Positions 7,137 to 16,565 of a stretch of DNA of 34,098 nucleotides are shown here, in pieces (position 1 is the stretch's first letter; the number at the start of each line of letters is the position of its first letter). The DNA is from Acidobacteriota bacterium (GTDB taxonomy: Bacteria; Acidobacteriota; Thermoanaerobaculia; Multivoradales; JBCCEF01). The stretch is taken from contig JBCCEF010000032.1 of assembly GCA_039030395.1 (NCBI GenBank), forward strand, positions 1 to 34,098. The letters are read 5' to 3'. The notes beneath the pieces were generated by a model. It saw nothing but the letters and a program-made list of their open reading frames with translations. It searched no databases and was not told where the DNA came from. The translations under genes and the position numbers were made by a program.

Positions 7137-9655
7137 GTCACACCTTCGAGCAAGCCCGCCACCGCCCGCCGGTAGGCGGACTCCGGACCGTGGCCGGCAG
7201 TCTCCAACCTTTCCGCCGCTCGTTCGAAGCTCCGGCGCGCCGCCGGCCGGTCACCGCGCGCCAGATGGCAGCGGCCGAGCATCGCCTCCACCCAACCGGC
7301 CACCCAGGTCTGTTTCGGCGGCGTTTCTCGCCAACTTCGACGCGCCTCCAGCAGGGCGCCCTCGGCAGTCTCCACCTCACCGCGGGCAAGGTCCACCGCC
7401 ACCCGCGCGAAAAGCGACGCGGCGAAGTCCGGATGGCCGACGCCGAGCGCCTGCCGCCGGATGTCGAGGGCGGTGGCGAGATGGGCTTCCGCCGCCGCCA
7501 GTTCGCCCGAACGATGGAGGGCCACCGCCAGGTTGTGGTGGAAGCCGGCCACCTCCGGATGACCTTCGCCCCGGGTCTGCCGCCCCAACTCCAGCGCCGC
7601 TTTGAAGTGGTTCCGAGCCTCCTCCACCGCACCCTGGTCGAGGGCCAGGGCCCCCAGATTGTTGTGCAGCGTGGCGACGAAGGGATGTTCCCGCCCGAGG
7701 GAGCGTTCGGCGCGATCCCGAGCCTCCCGGTAGAGCGCCGCGGCTTCCCCCGACCGGCCGAGATCCTGGGCGACGGAAGCGAGGTTGTTCAGGGCGTGGG
7801 CGATCAGCAGGTGGTCGGCGTCGAGGCGGGAGCGGCGCGAGGCGAGCACTTCCTGCAACAGCCCCTCGGCGGCCGCCGCATCGCCGCTCTCCTGGTGGGC
7901 CAGGGCGAGGTTGTTGAGGCTGGTTTCGACCGCCCGGGGATCCGCCGGCTCGAGTTCACGGCGCAGCCGCAGGGCCGCCGCGAAGTAGCGGGCGGCACCG
8001 GGCAGGTCGCCACCGGCGCGCTGGACCAGTCCCAGCTCGTTGATCGCCGCGGCAAAGACGGCCCTTCCGCCGCCTTCTCCCATGGCGCTGCCCCCGGCCG
8101 TGGCCTCTGAGGCCAAGGTGCGCGCTTCCCGGCAGCGTTCTCTCGCCGCCGCCAGCTCCCCTTCGAACAGGCGCAGCCGGCAGAGGGCGAGCAACACCTC
8201 GGCGACGGCGACATCGTTCGCCGGGCGCTCCTGGCGCCGCAGGATCAGCGCCGACTCGAACAGCGCGCCGGCCTTCTCCGCCGCTCCGAGCTGGCGGTAG
8301 GCGTCGCCGATCTCGAACAGCAGGCGGCTCTGCACCTGCGGATCCCCGGTCAGCTCCCGGCGGGCGCGGCGGACGCCTTCGTCGAGCAACAGCTCGCGGC
8401 CGGCGCGAGCCGCGGCGTCGCCGCTGAAGAGGGCGGCGGCTTCGTCCTCGCCGGGGTTGGCGCTGCGAATGAGCGAGGTCACGAAGTCCGCCACCCGCCC
8501 GGCCTTCTGCCGCTCGTTTTCGGCCCGCTGGCGCTCTTGATCGACCCTCCACACCCCGGCCGACAGCACCAAAAGGGCGAGGGCGGTGGCGACCGTCCCC
8601 AGGCGATGGCGGCGGGCAAAGCGCCGGGCCCGGTAGTGCCAGGTGGGCGCCCGGGCGGACACCGGGTAGCCGTAGCGCACGCGCCGCAGATCCTCGGCCA
8701 GGGCTTCCACCGATGGATAGCGCTCCGCCGGGTCCTCCGCCAGCGCCCGGGCGAGAATGGCGTCGAGGTCCCTGCGCCAGGAGCGCGGCAGATCCAGCGA
8801 GCCGCCGGGCGGTGCGGGTTCTGCCGGGTCCGGCGGCCGGCCGGTGAGCAAGGAATGGAGGACGGCGCCGAGGGAATAGATGTCGCTCGCCGTGGTCAGC
8901 GCCTCGCCGCGCGCCTGCTCCGGGCTGGCGAAGGCGGGGGTCAGCCGCCGGCGCGACGGGGCCTCAGGATTTTCCCGCCGGCCCTCGCCGAGCAGCCGGG
9001 CGATGCCAAAGTCCAGGAGCTTGACCTCGCCTTCTCCGCTGATCAGCACGTTGCCGGGCTTCAGATCGCAGTGGATGACCAGCCGATGGTGAGCGAAGGC
9101 GACCGCCGCGCACACCCGCTCGACCAGCTCCAGGCGGGCGGCAGCGTCCAACGCCTGGTCGGCACAGTGACGGTCGATGGGCAGGCCCTCGACGTGTTCG
9201 AGCACCAGGAAGGGCGTACCGTCCGGCAGCAGGCCGGCGTCGAGCAGGCGGGCAATGGCCGGGTGTTCGAGGGACGCCAGGATGCTGCGCTCGGCGGCGA
9301 AGCGCGCCAGCAGCTCGTCGTCGGCCAGGGCCGGATCGATGTCTTTGAGCGCCACGGTCTGCTCGTACAGGCCGTCGGCCCGGCGCGCCCGGTAGACCCA
9401 GCCCATGCCGCCGCGGCCGATCTCGCTCACCACTTCCCAGGCGCCGGCGCGGGTACCCGGTGCGAGCGGTGGGTAGAGCAGATCGAGGGCGACCCCATCG
9501 AGGGCGTCCGGCACGGCGGCATCGGCGGCGAGGATCCGGCGCAGCCGCTTCGCCTCGTCGGGCGGCAGGCCGGCGAGGTACTCGTCCCGCGCGGCGCCGG
9601 CGAGTTCCAGGGCGCGTTCGAAGCGGTCGCGCAGGCGCTGCCAGTCGTCGCTCAC
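7133..9655 (-). CDS. Membrane Ser/Thr protein kinase with TPR repeats
   Basis: 840 residues from a GTG at 9653-9655 that overlaps the sigma-factor stop as GTGA. A longer open frame to 10162 exists but lies over the sigma-factor gene and is discounted. The kinase domain (about 74-335) has glycine loop IGRGGMGWV (79-87), Lys104, catalytic HCDLKPGN (195-202, Cys replacing the Arg of HRD), DFG at 215-217 and SPE at 244-246. A single membrane segment spans about 352-369 (GTVATALALLVLSAGVW). The rest, about 430-810, is outside the membrane and consists of tetratricopeptide repeats with recurring SLNNLALAHQESGD-type helices. HCD in place of HRD is common in kinases not activated on the loop. It probably controls the coupled sigma factor, an arrangement known from Acidobacteriota and Planctomycetes. 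Ligand and targets are unknown. Confidence 0.9.
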   Translation of the reverse strand: MSDDWQRLRDRFERALELAGAARDEYLAGLPPDEAKRLRRILAADAAVPDALDGVALDLLYPPLAPGTRAGAWEVVSEIGRGGMGWVYRARRADGLYEQTVALKDIDPALADDELLARFAAERSILASLEHPAIARLLDAGLLPDGTPFLVLEHVEGLPIDRHCADQALDAAARLELVERVCAAVAFAHHRLVIHCDLKPGNVLISGEGEVKLLDFGIARLLGEGRRENPEAPSRRRLTPAFASPEQARGEALTTASDIYSLGAVLHSLLTGRPPDPAEPAPPGGSLDLPRSWRRDLDAILARALAEDPAERYPSVEALAEDLRRVRYGYPVSARAPTWHYRARRFARRHRLGTVATALALLVLSAGVWRVDQERQRAENERQKAGRVADFVTSLIRSANPGEDEAAALFSGDAAARAGRELLLDEGVRRARRELTGDPQVQSRLLFEIGDAYRQLGAAEKAGALFESALILRRQERPANDVAVAEVLLALCRLRLFEGELAAARERCREARTLASEATAGGSAMGEGGGRAVFAAAINELGLVQRAGGDLPGAARYFAAALRLRRELEPADPRAVETSLNNLALAHQESGDAAAAEGLLQEVLASRRSRLDADHLLIAHALNNLASVAQDLGRSGEAAALYREARDRAERSLGREHPFVATLHNNLGALALDQGAVEEARNHFKAALELGRQTRGEGHPEVAGFHHNLAVALHRSGELAAAEAHLATALDIRRQALGVGHPDFAASLFARVAVDLARGEVETAEGALLEARRSWRETPPKQTWVAGWVEAMLGRCHLARGDRPAARRSFERAAERLETAGHGPESAYRRAVAGLLEGVT

Positions 9656-10284
9656 GAGACCTCCACCGGCGATGAGGTCTCCGGTGCCGCGGCGGTCTCC
9701 GCCCCACCTTCCAGCGAGCCGGGAGCCGCCAAGTCGGCGCGCAGCCAGGCGCGGGCCAGGCGCCAGTCGCGGTTCGCCGTGGCCAGGGAAATGCCCAGGA
9801 TCTCCGCCGCCTCCGCCAAACTGAAGCCGCCGAAAAACCGCCCTTCGACCAGCCGGGCCTGGCGCGGCGCCAGGCGCTCCAGCCGTTCGAGGGAGGCGTG
9901 GACCGCCAGCAGATCGAGGGACGGAGCGTCGTCGCCCAGCAGCCGTTCGTCGAGGGTCGTGCGGACGAGATCGCCGGCGTGCTTGGCGTACCGGCGGCGG
10001 CGCTCCCGAGCCACCAGGATGCGGCGCATCAGGAACGCGGCAAGGCCGAAGAAATGGCGGCGATCCCGCAGCCCAACGCGGCGCTGCTCGACCAGTTCGA
10101 GAAACGCCTCGTGGACCAGTTCGGTGGGGTCGAAGGTGACGCCCCCACGAGGACCTCCGCACCGCCGCAGAGCCGCCCCGGCCTGCCGGCGCAGGCGAGC
10201 ATAGACCAGCGGCAGCAGACCTCCGAGGGCCTCCCGGTCACCCTCTCCCCAGTCGAGCAGGAGGGTGGTGACATCTTTCTCCAT
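9652..10284 (-). CDS. ECF-like RNA polymerase sigma factor coupled to a Ser/Thr kinase
   Basis: 210 residues. The region-2 part contains DPTELVHEAFLELVEQ (52-67) and DRRHFFGLAAFLMRRILV. The region-4 helix-turn-helix is FSLAEAAEILGISLATANRDWRLAR near residues 153-178. The spelling matches the sigma-70 subfamily often annotated TIGR02999 and found mainly in Acidobacteriota and Planctomycetes, usually next to a Ser/Thr kinase. No anti-sigma factor gene is visible. The 4-nt overlap with the kinase implies translational coupling and suggests phosphorylation-based control. The start ATG at 10282-10284 lacks a strong Shine-Dalgarno. About 20 residues at the C-terminus are low-complexity Ala/Glu/Ser. 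Family firm; regulon unknown. Confidence 0.88.
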   Translation of the reverse strand: MEKDVTTLLLDWGEGDREALGGLLPLVYARLRRQAGAALRRCGGPRGGVTFDPTELVHEAFLELVEQRRVGLRDRRHFFGLAAFLMRRILVARERRRRYAKHAGDLVRTTLDERLLGDDAPSLDLLAVHASLERLERLAPRQARLVEGRFFGGFSLAEAAEILGISLATANRDWRLARAWLRADLAAPGSLEGGAETAAAPETSSPVEVS

Positions 10285-10430
10285 GGCACCGAGCGTACCC
10301 CAACGGCGCCTCCTGGAGCGATCCCGGCGCCCCGCCGAGGCTGCTAAACTCGCGCTCGCTTTTCGACCGTATTCGTGCCCCGAGCCGTCGCCGACGACGA
10401 CACCGAACGCCCAAAGGAATCCGCTCCCAA
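10285..10430. promoter_or_regulatory. Divergent intergenic region, sigma factor / MaoC gene
   Basis: 146 bp. The only promoter-like sequence noticed is TAAACT (10345-10350) reading toward the MaoC gene. AAAGGA about 10 nt before 10431 may serve as its ribosome-binding site. No hairpin or operator stood out. Confidence 0.25.
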
Positions 10431-10910
10431 ATGCCCCGAATCGTTCCCCCGGCCGAACTCCTGCAAATGGCCGGCACGTCCCTAGGTCCCTCCGACTGGC
10501 TGACCGTAGACCAGCAGCGCATCGACCGTTTCGCCGACGCCACGGAGGACCACCAGTTCATCCACGTCGACCCGAAGCGGGCCGCCCGTACCCCCTTCGG
10601 CTCGACCATCGCTCACGGCTTCTTGAGCCTCTCGCTGCTGCCCAAGCTGTCGAACGAGATCACGGTGATGCCCGAAGGGCTGAACATGGCAATCAATTAC
10701 GGCCTGAACAAACTGCGCTTCCTGCAGCCGGTGAAGGCCGGCAGCGCGGTGCGGCTGCGGGCGGAGGTCACCGACGTCAGCGAGAAGAAGCCCGGCCGAT
10801 TGCTGGTGACCCAGGAGGTCACGGTGGAGATCCGGGACGAGGCCAAGCCGGCGCTGGTGGCCGAAAGCCTCACCCTCTACGTCGTCGGTCGAGGGGAGGG
10901 GCGCGAATGA
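10431..10910 (+). CDS. MaoC-family (R)-specific enoyl-CoA hydratase
   Basis: 159 residues, a single hot-dog domain. The hydratase signature is ATEDHQFIHVDPKRA (37-51) followed by FGSTIAHGFLSLSL (56-69). Asp40 and His45, five residues apart, correspond to the catalytic Asp/His pair of PhaJ-type hydratases. The expected role is reversible hydration of trans-2-enoyl-CoA to (R)-3-hydroxyacyl-CoA, next to two dehydrogenases that could oxidise the product. The stop overlaps the next start as ATGA, so the genes are translationally coupled. This opens a plus-strand operon running to 13470. Family firm; chain-length preference cannot be read from sequence. Confidence 0.88.
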   Translation: MPRIVPPAELLQMAGTSLGPSDWLTVDQQRIDRFADATEDHQFIHVDPKRAARTPFGSTIAHGFLSLSLLPKLSNEITVMPEGLNMAINYGLNKLRFLQPVKAGSAVRLRAEVTDVSEKKPGRLLVTQEVTVEIRDEAKPALVAESLTLYVVGRGEGRE

Positions 10911-11839
10911 GTATTCGATTCGACGACCGGGTGGCGATCGTCACCGGCGCCGGCAACGGTCTGGGGCGATCCCACGCCCTGGGCTTGGCGGCGCGCGGTG
11001 CCAAGGTGGTGGTGAACGACCTGGGCGGCGCGCGGGACGGCACCGGCGCTTCGGGCGACGCCGCCCGGGAGGTGGTGGACAAGATCGTCGCCGCCGGCGG
11101 CGAGGCCTTCGCCAACGGCGCCGACGTCACCGAGGTGGAACAGGTGGAGGCGATGGTGCGCGAGACCGTGGACACCTGGGGCCGCCTGGACATCCTGGTC
11201 AACAACGCCGGCATCCTGCGCGACAAGACCTTCCAGAAGATGCCCTTGGAAGACTTCGAGATGGTGCTCGACGTCCACCTGATGGGCACCGTCCACTGCA
11301 TCCGCGCCTCCTGGGGAGCGATGCGCGAGGCGGGCTACGGCCGGGTGGTCGTGACCACCTCGTCGAGCGGCTTGTATGGCAACTTCGGCCAGTCCAACTA
11401 TGGCGCCGCCAAGCTCGGCCTGGTGGGGCTGATGAAGACCCTCGCCCAGGAGGGCGCCAAGCACGACATCCGGGTGAACGCTTTGGCCCCCTGTGCTGCC
11501 ACCCGCATGACCGAAGATCTGCTGCCGGCGGAGGTGCTGGCGCTGCTCGCGCCGGAAGCGGTGAGCGCCGGTCTGCTGGCGCTGGTGGCCGAGGATGCGC
11601 CGAACGGCGCGATCCTGTCGGCCGGTGCCGGGGTGTTCGCTCTGGCGCGCATCTTCGAGACTCAGGGCGTCCACCTGCCGCCGGATCAGTGGACGCCGGA
11701 GGCGGTGGCGGAACGCTGGCAGGAGATTGGCGACACCGCCGGCCAGCGGGCCTACCAAGGCGGCCTGGAACAAACCACCCACCTCCTGGAGGCGGCGGCG
11801 AAGGCGATGGGCATCGACCCGAGCGGCGGCGGCGACTGA
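10907..11839 (+). CDS. Short-chain dehydrogenase, MFE-2 / 3-hydroxyacyl-CoA type
   Basis: 310 residues. The ATG at 10907 overlaps the MaoC stop and has GGGGAGGGG upstream. The Rossmann motif TGAGNGLG (13-20), VVNDLGG (35-41), NNAG (99-102), Ser153/154 and YGAAK (Tyr165, Lys169) are all present. VVNDLGG with the downstream loop is characteristic of the (3R)-hydroxyacyl-CoA dehydrogenase domain of peroxisomal multifunctional enzyme type 2 and bacterial homologues. Residues after about 240 form a C-terminal extension with a QGVHLPPDQWTPE-like segment, also typical of that group. Together with the MaoC hydratase this gives both activities of an MFE-2 enzyme as separate polypeptides. NAD-dependent oxidation of (R)-3-hydroxyacyl-CoA is the likely reaction. 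Confidence 0.88.
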   Translation: MSIRFDDRVAIVTGAGNGLGRSHALGLAARGAKVVVNDLGGARDGTGASGDAAREVVDKIVAAGGEAFANGADVTEVEQVEAMVRETVDTWGRLDILVNNAGILRDKTFQKMPLEDFEMVLDVHLMGTVHCIRASWGAMREAGYGRVVVTTSSSGLYGNFGQSNYGAAKLGLVGLMKTLAQEGAKHDIRVNALAPCAATRMTEDLLPAEVLALLAPEAVSAGLLALVAEDAPNGAILSAGAGVFALARIFETQGVHLPPDQWTPEAVAERWQEIGDTAGQRAYQGGLEQTTHLLEAAAKAMGIDPSGGGD

Positions 11840-11841
11840 CG

Positions 11842-12675
11842 GTGGAGGTCGCCGGCAAAGTCGTGCTCGTCACCGGCGGGGCTCACGGAATCGGCCGCGC
11901 CCTGGCGGAGCGCTTCGCGCGGGAAAGAGCCCACGGGGTGGCGGTGGCGGACCTCGATGGCGAGGCAGCCCGCCGGGTGGCGGATTCGATCGGCGGCCTC
12001 GCCCTCACCGCCGACGTCTCCCGCGAGGACGACATCCAGCGCGCTGTGGAGCGGACCGAGGAGATCCTCGGTCCAATCGATCTCCTGTGCTCCAATGCCG
12101 GCTTCGGCTACTCGGACGCACCGGGCTGGGCCGCTACCTCCCAGACCGACGCGCAGTGGGACCGAATCTGGCGGCTGAACGTGATGTCCCATGTGTGGGG
12201 CGCCCGGGCGGTGTTACCGGGGATGGTCGAACGCGGCGGCGGCTGGCTGCTCCAGACGGTGTCCGCCGCCGGCCTGCTGTCGCAGATCGGCGATGCCGCC
12301 TACGCCACCACCAAGCACGCCGCCCTCGGCTTCGCGGAATCCCTCGCCATCACCCACGGCGACCAGGGCATCGGGGTGTCGGTGCTCTGCCCGCAGGGGG
12401 TACGCACGCATCTGCTCGAGGGACAGCCGGAGGCGCTGCCCATTCGCGCCGCCTCGGCGGACGGCGTGATCGAGCCGGAGGAAGTCGCCGAATCGGTGAT
12501 CGCGGCCCTGGCCGAGGAGCGCTTCCTGATCTTGCCGCACCGGCAGGTCGCCGACTATATGCGGCACAAGGTCACCGACTACGAGCGCTGGTTGGGGGCG
12601 ATGCGCAAGCTACGCCGCGGGCTCATCCGGCCGGAGAACGAGATCACCTTCGCGCCGCCCACCCACACGCCATGA
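11842..12675 (+). CDS. Short-chain dehydrogenase/reductase
   Basis: 277 residues from a GTG at 11842, two bases after the previous stop. The frame is open further upstream but lies over the preceding gene. TGGAHGIG (11-18), DL at 38-39 (Asp at the end of strand 2, favouring NAD), SNAG (84-87), Ser141, Tyr154 and Lys158 make a complete classical SDR active site. The C-terminus (YMRHKVTDYERWLGAMRKLR) is typical of SDRs that accompany ACAD10/11-like gene clusters. It probably oxidises or reduces a hydroxy/keto intermediate of the same pathway. The exact substrate is not evident. Confidence 0.85.
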   Translation: MEVAGKVVLVTGGAHGIGRALAERFARERAHGVAVADLDGEAARRVADSIGGLALTADVSREDDIQRAVERTEEILGPIDLLCSNAGFGYSDAPGWAATSQTDAQWDRIWRLNVMSHVWGARAVLPGMVERGGGWLLQTVSAAGLLSQIGDAAYATTKHAALGFAESLAITHGDQGIGVSVLCPQGVRTHLLEGQPEALPIRAASADGVIEPEEVAESVIAALAEERFLILPHRQVADYMRHKVTDYERWLGAMRKLRRGLIRPENEITFAPPTHTP

Positions 12676-12699
12676 GTCCGGCGCCGTGAGTCCGACACC

Positions 12700-13470
12700 G
12701 TGAAGAAAACCCGCATCATCCTCGTCCGCCACGGCCAGGCTTCCGCCGGAACCGACGACTACGACCGCCTGTCGCCCGTCGGCGTGGAGCAATCGCGGCG
12801 CCTCGGCGAGAGCTGGGCGGATTCTGGTCTGAGGCCCGACGCCGTCTTCGCCGGCCCGCTGCTGCGCCACCGGCAAACGGAGGAGGCGGTGGCGGCGGTG
12901 TTCGAGAAACGGTCCCTCCCCTGGCCGGCAGCCGAGAACCTGGACGCCCTCTGCGAGCATCAGGCGATGGAGCTGGTGTCGGAGGTGGCGCCGCGCCTGG
13001 CGGAGGAAGACGAAGAGATCGCCGCCTGGGGCCGCGAGATCGAAGCCGCCGAGGCCCAAAGAACATCTGGCGGCGACGGCAAGCCCCGGCTCGACCTCTA
13101 CTTCCGCATCTTTCGGGAAGTGACCCGCCGCTGGGTGCGCGACGAACTGGGCGATCTGGCGCAACCCTTCGAGAGCTGGCCGGCGTTCCGCCGGCGCGTC
13201 GCCGAAGGAGTGCAGGGCATCGCCCGTGCCCACGGCGGCGGCGCGGGCACGGGCGATGGCCGCACCCTGGTGGCTTTCACGTCCGGCGGCCCGGTGGCCG
13301 CTTCCCTCGGTCACGCGCTGGGGCTGGACGATGAAAAGGTGCTCGAACTCTCCTGGATCGTCCACAACACCGGCTGTACGGACTTCCTGGTGATCGACGG
13401 CGGTATCCACCTGCGGGCCTTCAATACCCTGCCCCACGGCCTCGAAGGCGACCTCCTCACCTTCGTGTAG
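12700..13470 (+). CDS. Histidine-phosphatase superfamily protein with altered active site
   Basis: 256 residues from a GTG at 12700, 24 bp after the SDR stop. The phosphoglycerate-mutase-like RHG motif is intact (Arg10-His11-Gly12), followed by [10 protein letters not shown] (51-60) and CEHQ (85-88). The second catalytic histidine, normally in SHGG, is replaced: the protein reads FTSGGPVA (193-200), with Ser195 at that place. Activity may therefore be changed or lost. Last gene of the run beginning at 10431; a phosphatase-fold protein fits a pathway that uses a phosphorylated CoA ester, either hydrolysing the phosphate or binding it. Fold firm, function inferred. Confidence 0.85.
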   Translation: MKKTRIILVRHGQASAGTDDYDRLSPVGVEQSRRLGESWADSGLRPDAVFAGPLLRHRQTEEAVAAVFEKRSLPWPAAENLDALCEHQAMELVSEVAPRLAEEDEEIAAWGREIEAAEAQRTSGGDGKPRLDLYFRIFREVTRRWVRDELGDLAQPFESWPAFRRRVAEGVQGIARAHGGGAGTGDGRTLVAFTSGGPVAASLGHALGLDDEKVLELSWIVHNTGCTDFLVIDGGIHLRAFNTLPHGLEGDLLTFV

Positions 13471-13527
13471 GCGACTCCCGGCCGATTGGTAGAGTTCTCC
13501 TTCATTCGGCGGAAAGGTGCCCGGCCC

Positions 13528-15678
13528 ATGAAATCCATTGTTCCCCCCATCCTGGTCCTCGCAGCACTCGCTGCGAGCCTGCAGGCGGAATCGCCGACCC
13601 AGGGCAGCTCGCAGCCCGAGCCGCTGAGGAGCGCCCGCCCGGCGCTGCTCGATGCCCTCGACGCGGTGCCGGAAGCCAAGCACCTGGCGCGCTGGCACGA
13701 TCTGTTGTCGTCGGAGCCGCATTTGGCCGGCTCCGAGGGCGACCGATGGGTGATCGACCATCTCGCCGAGGCGATGGACGCGATGGGCCTGGAGGTCGAG
13801 GTGCACCGCTTCTGGGCCTACCTTTCGCTGCCGGTGTCGGCGCGGCTGACCATCGTCGATCAACCGTCGGCCGGCGATCCGTTGGACGGCCTGGTGGCGG
13901 AGCGCCCGGTGCCGGTGGATCTCGCCGTGGCGGAGCCACCGCTGATCGAAGATCCGGACACCGAGAAGCAAACCGAGCCGGTGGCCTGGAACGCCTACGC
14001 CGCCAGCGGCGACGTGACGGCGCCGGTGGTCTACGCCAACTACGGAACCAAGGCCGACTTCGAGCGCCTGGCGGAACTGGAGGTGCCGACCGCAGGCGCC
14101 ATCGTGCTGGCCCGCTACGGCGGCAACTTTCGCGGCTTCAAGGCGAAGTATGCCGAGGCCGCCGGCGCCGCCGGGCTGGTGATGTTCAGCGATCCCGGGG
14201 ACTCGGGCTTCGCTCGCGGCCTGCCCTGGCCGGAAGGCGGCTGGGGGAACCGCCACCAGATCCAGCACGGTTCGATCCTCACTCTGCCCTGGGCTGGCGA
14301 TCCCCTCACCCCCTTCGAGGAGGCCTCCGAAAAGGCCGAGCGCCGCGACCCGGCGACCCTCGCCCTGCCGAAGATTCCCGTGCAGCCGGTGGGATGGGAG
14401 GCGGCGCTGGAGATCCTCCGGCGCATGCGCGGCTCGGTGGTGCCGCCGGAGTGGCAGGGCGGCCTGCCGCTGACCTACCGCCTCGGCGGCGGCCCGCTGC
14501 GCCTTCGGCTGCAGGTCGAGCAGCGGCGACAGCTAGTGGAAACGGCCAACGTCCTCGGTACCCTACGCGGCTCCGAGAAGCCGGATCAGAAGGTGATCAT
14601 GGGCTCCCACCACGACGCCTGGTCTTTTGGCGCCGGCGACCCGAACGCCGGCTCGATCGTCGTGCTCGAGACCGCCCGAGCCTTCGCCCAGGCCGCCCGC
14701 CAGGGTCATCGGCCGCGCCGCTCGGTGGTATTCGCTCACTGGGGAGCCGAGGAGTTCGGCATCATCGGCTCGACGGAGTGGGTGGAGGGCAACCGCCGCG
14801 ACCTGGCCGCCAACGCCGTCGCCTACATCAACCTGGACGGCGCGGCGATGGGTACGCGACTCGGGGTGTCGGCCTCGCCGGTGCTCCAGGGGCCGGCCAT
14901 CGACGCGGCGACAGACCTCCCCCACCCGCGCAGCGAGGGTTCGATGCTCGCCGCCTGGCAGGGGGGTTCCGAGACCCCGCCCTTCGGCAATCTCGGCGGC
15001 GGCTCGGACCATGTGGCCTTCTACTGCCACCTGGGCATCCCGTCGATCGGGATCTCCGGTCGCGGCAGCCCCGGCAGCGCCTATCACTCGGCCTACGAGA
15101 CCCTCGCCTGGTACCGCCAGGTGGTGGGCGACGACTACAACTCGGCGCGCATGCTCTCCCGGCTCGTCAGCCGCCTGGCGGCCAACCTGGCGGACTCCCG
15201 GGTCTTGCCCTACGATCCCGCGGCCTACGCCGTGGAGGCGCGACGCCATCTCTCGGCGCTCGCCGACCTGCCCGGTGCCGAGCCGGCGCGCTGGCAGCCG
15301 CTGGTGGAATCCCTCGACGCATTTGCCCCCTGCGCCGAGGCATTCTCCCGCCGCCTGGAGCGGGCCGCCGAAGGCGGCGAATTCGCCGGCCGGGAGGTGA
15401 TCGACGATCTCCTGCTGCGCCTGGAGCGCGCATGGCTGGCGCCGGAGGGGCTACCGGAGCGTCCCTGGTTTCGCAACCTGTTCGCCGCTACGGACCCCAC
15501 TTCCGGCTACGCCGCCTGGATGCTACCGGCGCTGCGCCGGGCGATCGAGGCCAGCGACGGCCCGGCGCAAAGCGAGGCGACGGAGCAACTCCGGCGGACC
15601 TTCGACAAGCTGCACGCGGTGATCGACCAAGGCCTGCAGCTCTTGCCCCCGGAAGCCACCGCCGAGGCCGCGCCGTGA
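13528..15678 (+). CDS. Secreted M28-family zinc peptidase, glutamate carboxypeptidase II-like
   Basis: 716 residues from the ATG at 13528, which gives a clean signal peptide ([20 protein letters not shown]). An upstream in-frame GTG would add 14 residues. The order is a PA domain (about 95-330), the M28 catalytic domain (about 340-560) and a helical dimerisation domain. Zinc ligands follow human GCPII spacing exactly: His361 in GSHHD, Asp371 in GDPNAG, Glu408-Glu409 in GAEEFG, Asp437 in NLDG, and His520 in YHSAYET. The enzyme should release C-terminal residues or dipeptide amino acids in the periplasm or outside. Its TGA overlaps the arginase GTG, suggesting that peptide hydrolysis feeds amino-acid breakdown. 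Family firm; substrate preference unknown. Confidence 0.92.
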   Translation: MKSIVPPILVLAALAASLQAESPTQGSSQPEPLRSARPALLDALDAVPEAKHLARWHDLLSSEPHLAGSEGDRWVIDHLAEAMDAMGLEVEVHRFWAYLSLPVSARLTIVDQPSAGDPLDGLVAERPVPVDLAVAEPPLIEDPDTEKQTEPVAWNAYAASGDVTAPVVYANYGTKADFERLAELEVPTAGAIVLARYGGNFRGFKAKYAEAAGAAGLVMFSDPGDSGFARGLPWPEGGWGNRHQIQHGSILTLPWAGDPLTPFEEASEKAERRDPATLALPKIPVQPVGWEAALEILRRMRGSVVPPEWQGGLPLTYRLGGGPLRLRLQVEQRRQLVETANVLGTLRGSEKPDQKVIMGSHHDAWSFGAGDPNAGSIVVLETARAFAQAARQGHRPRRSVVFAHWGAEEFGIIGSTEWVEGNRRDLAANAVAYINLDGAAMGTRLGVSASPVLQGPAIDAATDLPHPRSEGSMLAAWQGGSETPPFGNLGGGSDHVAFYCHLGIPSIGISGRGSPGSAYHSAYETLAWYRQVVGDDYNSARMLSRLVSRLAANLADSRVLPYDPAAYAVEARRHLSALADLPGAEPARWQPLVESLDAFAPCAEAFSRRLERAAEGGEFAGREVIDDLLLRLERAWLAPEGLPERPWFRNLFAATDPTSGYAAWMLPALRRAIEASDGPAQSEATEQLRRTFDKLHAVIDQGLQLLPPEATAEAAP

Positions 15679-16565
15679 AGCCTCGGATTTCGATCATCGG
15701 CGTTCCGATGGACCTCGGCCAGGCGCGACGCGGCGTCGACATGGGCCCGAGCGCCTTGCGCTACGCCGGCCTGAGGGAACGGGTAGAGGCCCTCGGCCAC
15801 GAAGTGCGCGACGAAGGGAACCTGGAGATTCCCATTCGCGACACCCTACCGAAGGAGGGAGGCTTGGGGTTCCTGCCGGCGGTGGTCGCGGCTGGCGAAG
15901 CCGTATATCGAGCCGGTGAAGAGGCGATCGGCCGAGGTGACGTTCCGCTGTTTCTGGGCGGCGATCACTCGATCGCCGCCGACACCGTGGGCGCCGCCAC
16001 CCACCACGGCCCGGCGGGGGTGGTGTGGATCGATGCCCACGGCGATTTCAATACTCCCGAAACGTCGCCTTCCGGCAACATCCACGGCATGCCGCTGGCG
16101 GCCCTGACGGGCCTCGGTCACCCCGAGCTGGTCAACCTGGGCAGGCCGGGACCCAAGGTCGACCCGGCGGACGTCGTGTTGATCGGGATCCGCGATCTCG
16201 ATCCGCAGGAGAGGGTGCTGCTGCGCGACAGCGGCGCCGGCGTCTACACCATGCGCGAGATCGACGAACTGGGTATCGCGTCGGTGGCCGAAGAGGCGAT
16301 GCGCCGCCTTTCGCACCTGCCGAAGATCCACGTCAGCCTCGATATGGACAGCGTGGATCCCAGCGAGGCGCCGGGGGTGGGAACTCCGGTGCGCGGCGGC
16401 CTGAACTTTCGGGAAGCGCACCTGTTGCTCGAGATCCTGTCGAATCGGGCGCAGGTCCGCTCGATCGACATCGTCGAGGTCAACCCGATCCTGGACCACA
16501 AGAACCGCACCGCCGCTTTGGCCATCGATCTGCTGACGTCCCTCCTCGGCAAATCCATCTTTTAG
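15675..16565 (+). CDS. rocF: Arginase
   Basis: 296 residues, normal for arginase, from a GTG at 15675 that overlaps the peptidase stop (GTGA). A longer open frame back to 13746 lies over the peptidase gene and is discounted. Manganese-binding motifs are complete: GGDHS (His98), WIDAHGDFN (Asp120, His122, Asp124) and [10 protein letters not shown] (Asp223, Asp225). The segment [13 protein letters not shown] matches true RocF-type arginases rather than agmatinases. Reaction: L-arginine to L-ornithine and urea in the cytosol. A Glu/Asn pair near the C-terminus (VEVNP) is also conserved. No rocD or urease genes are nearby in this window. Confidence 0.93.
   Translation: MKPRISIIGVPMDLGQARRGVDMGPSALRYAGLRERVEALGHEVRDEGNLEIPIRDTLPKEGGLGFLPAVVAAGEAVYRAGEEAIGRGDVPLFLGGDHSIAADTVGAATHHGPAGVVWIDAHGDFNTPETSPSGNIHGMPLAALTGLGHPELVNLGRPGPKVDPADVVLIGIRDLDPQERVLLRDSGAGVYTMREIDELGIASVAEEAMRRLSHLPKIHVSLDMDSVDPSEAPGVGTPVRGGLNFREAHLLLEILSNRAQVRSIDIVEVNPILDHKNRTAALAIDLLTSLLGKSIF

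Noticed and set aside
9656-10162. N-terminal extension of the Ser/Thr kinase to 1009 residues
   Set aside because: The extra part is a frame-shifted reading of the sigma-factor gene; the GTGA overlap gives a better start.
8537-10204. Long plus-strand open frame (555 codons)
   Set aside because: It is antisense to the kinase and sigma-factor genes, which have intact motifs; its own product shows none.
12610-14268. Long minus-strand open frame (552 codons)
   Set aside because: It lies over the well-supported histidine-phosphatase and M28 genes, has no recognisable domain and is typical of high-GC antisense frames.
13746-15674. 643-residue N-terminal extension of the arginase
   Set aside because: It is an out-of-frame reading of the M28 peptidase; the remaining 296 residues are exactly arginase length.
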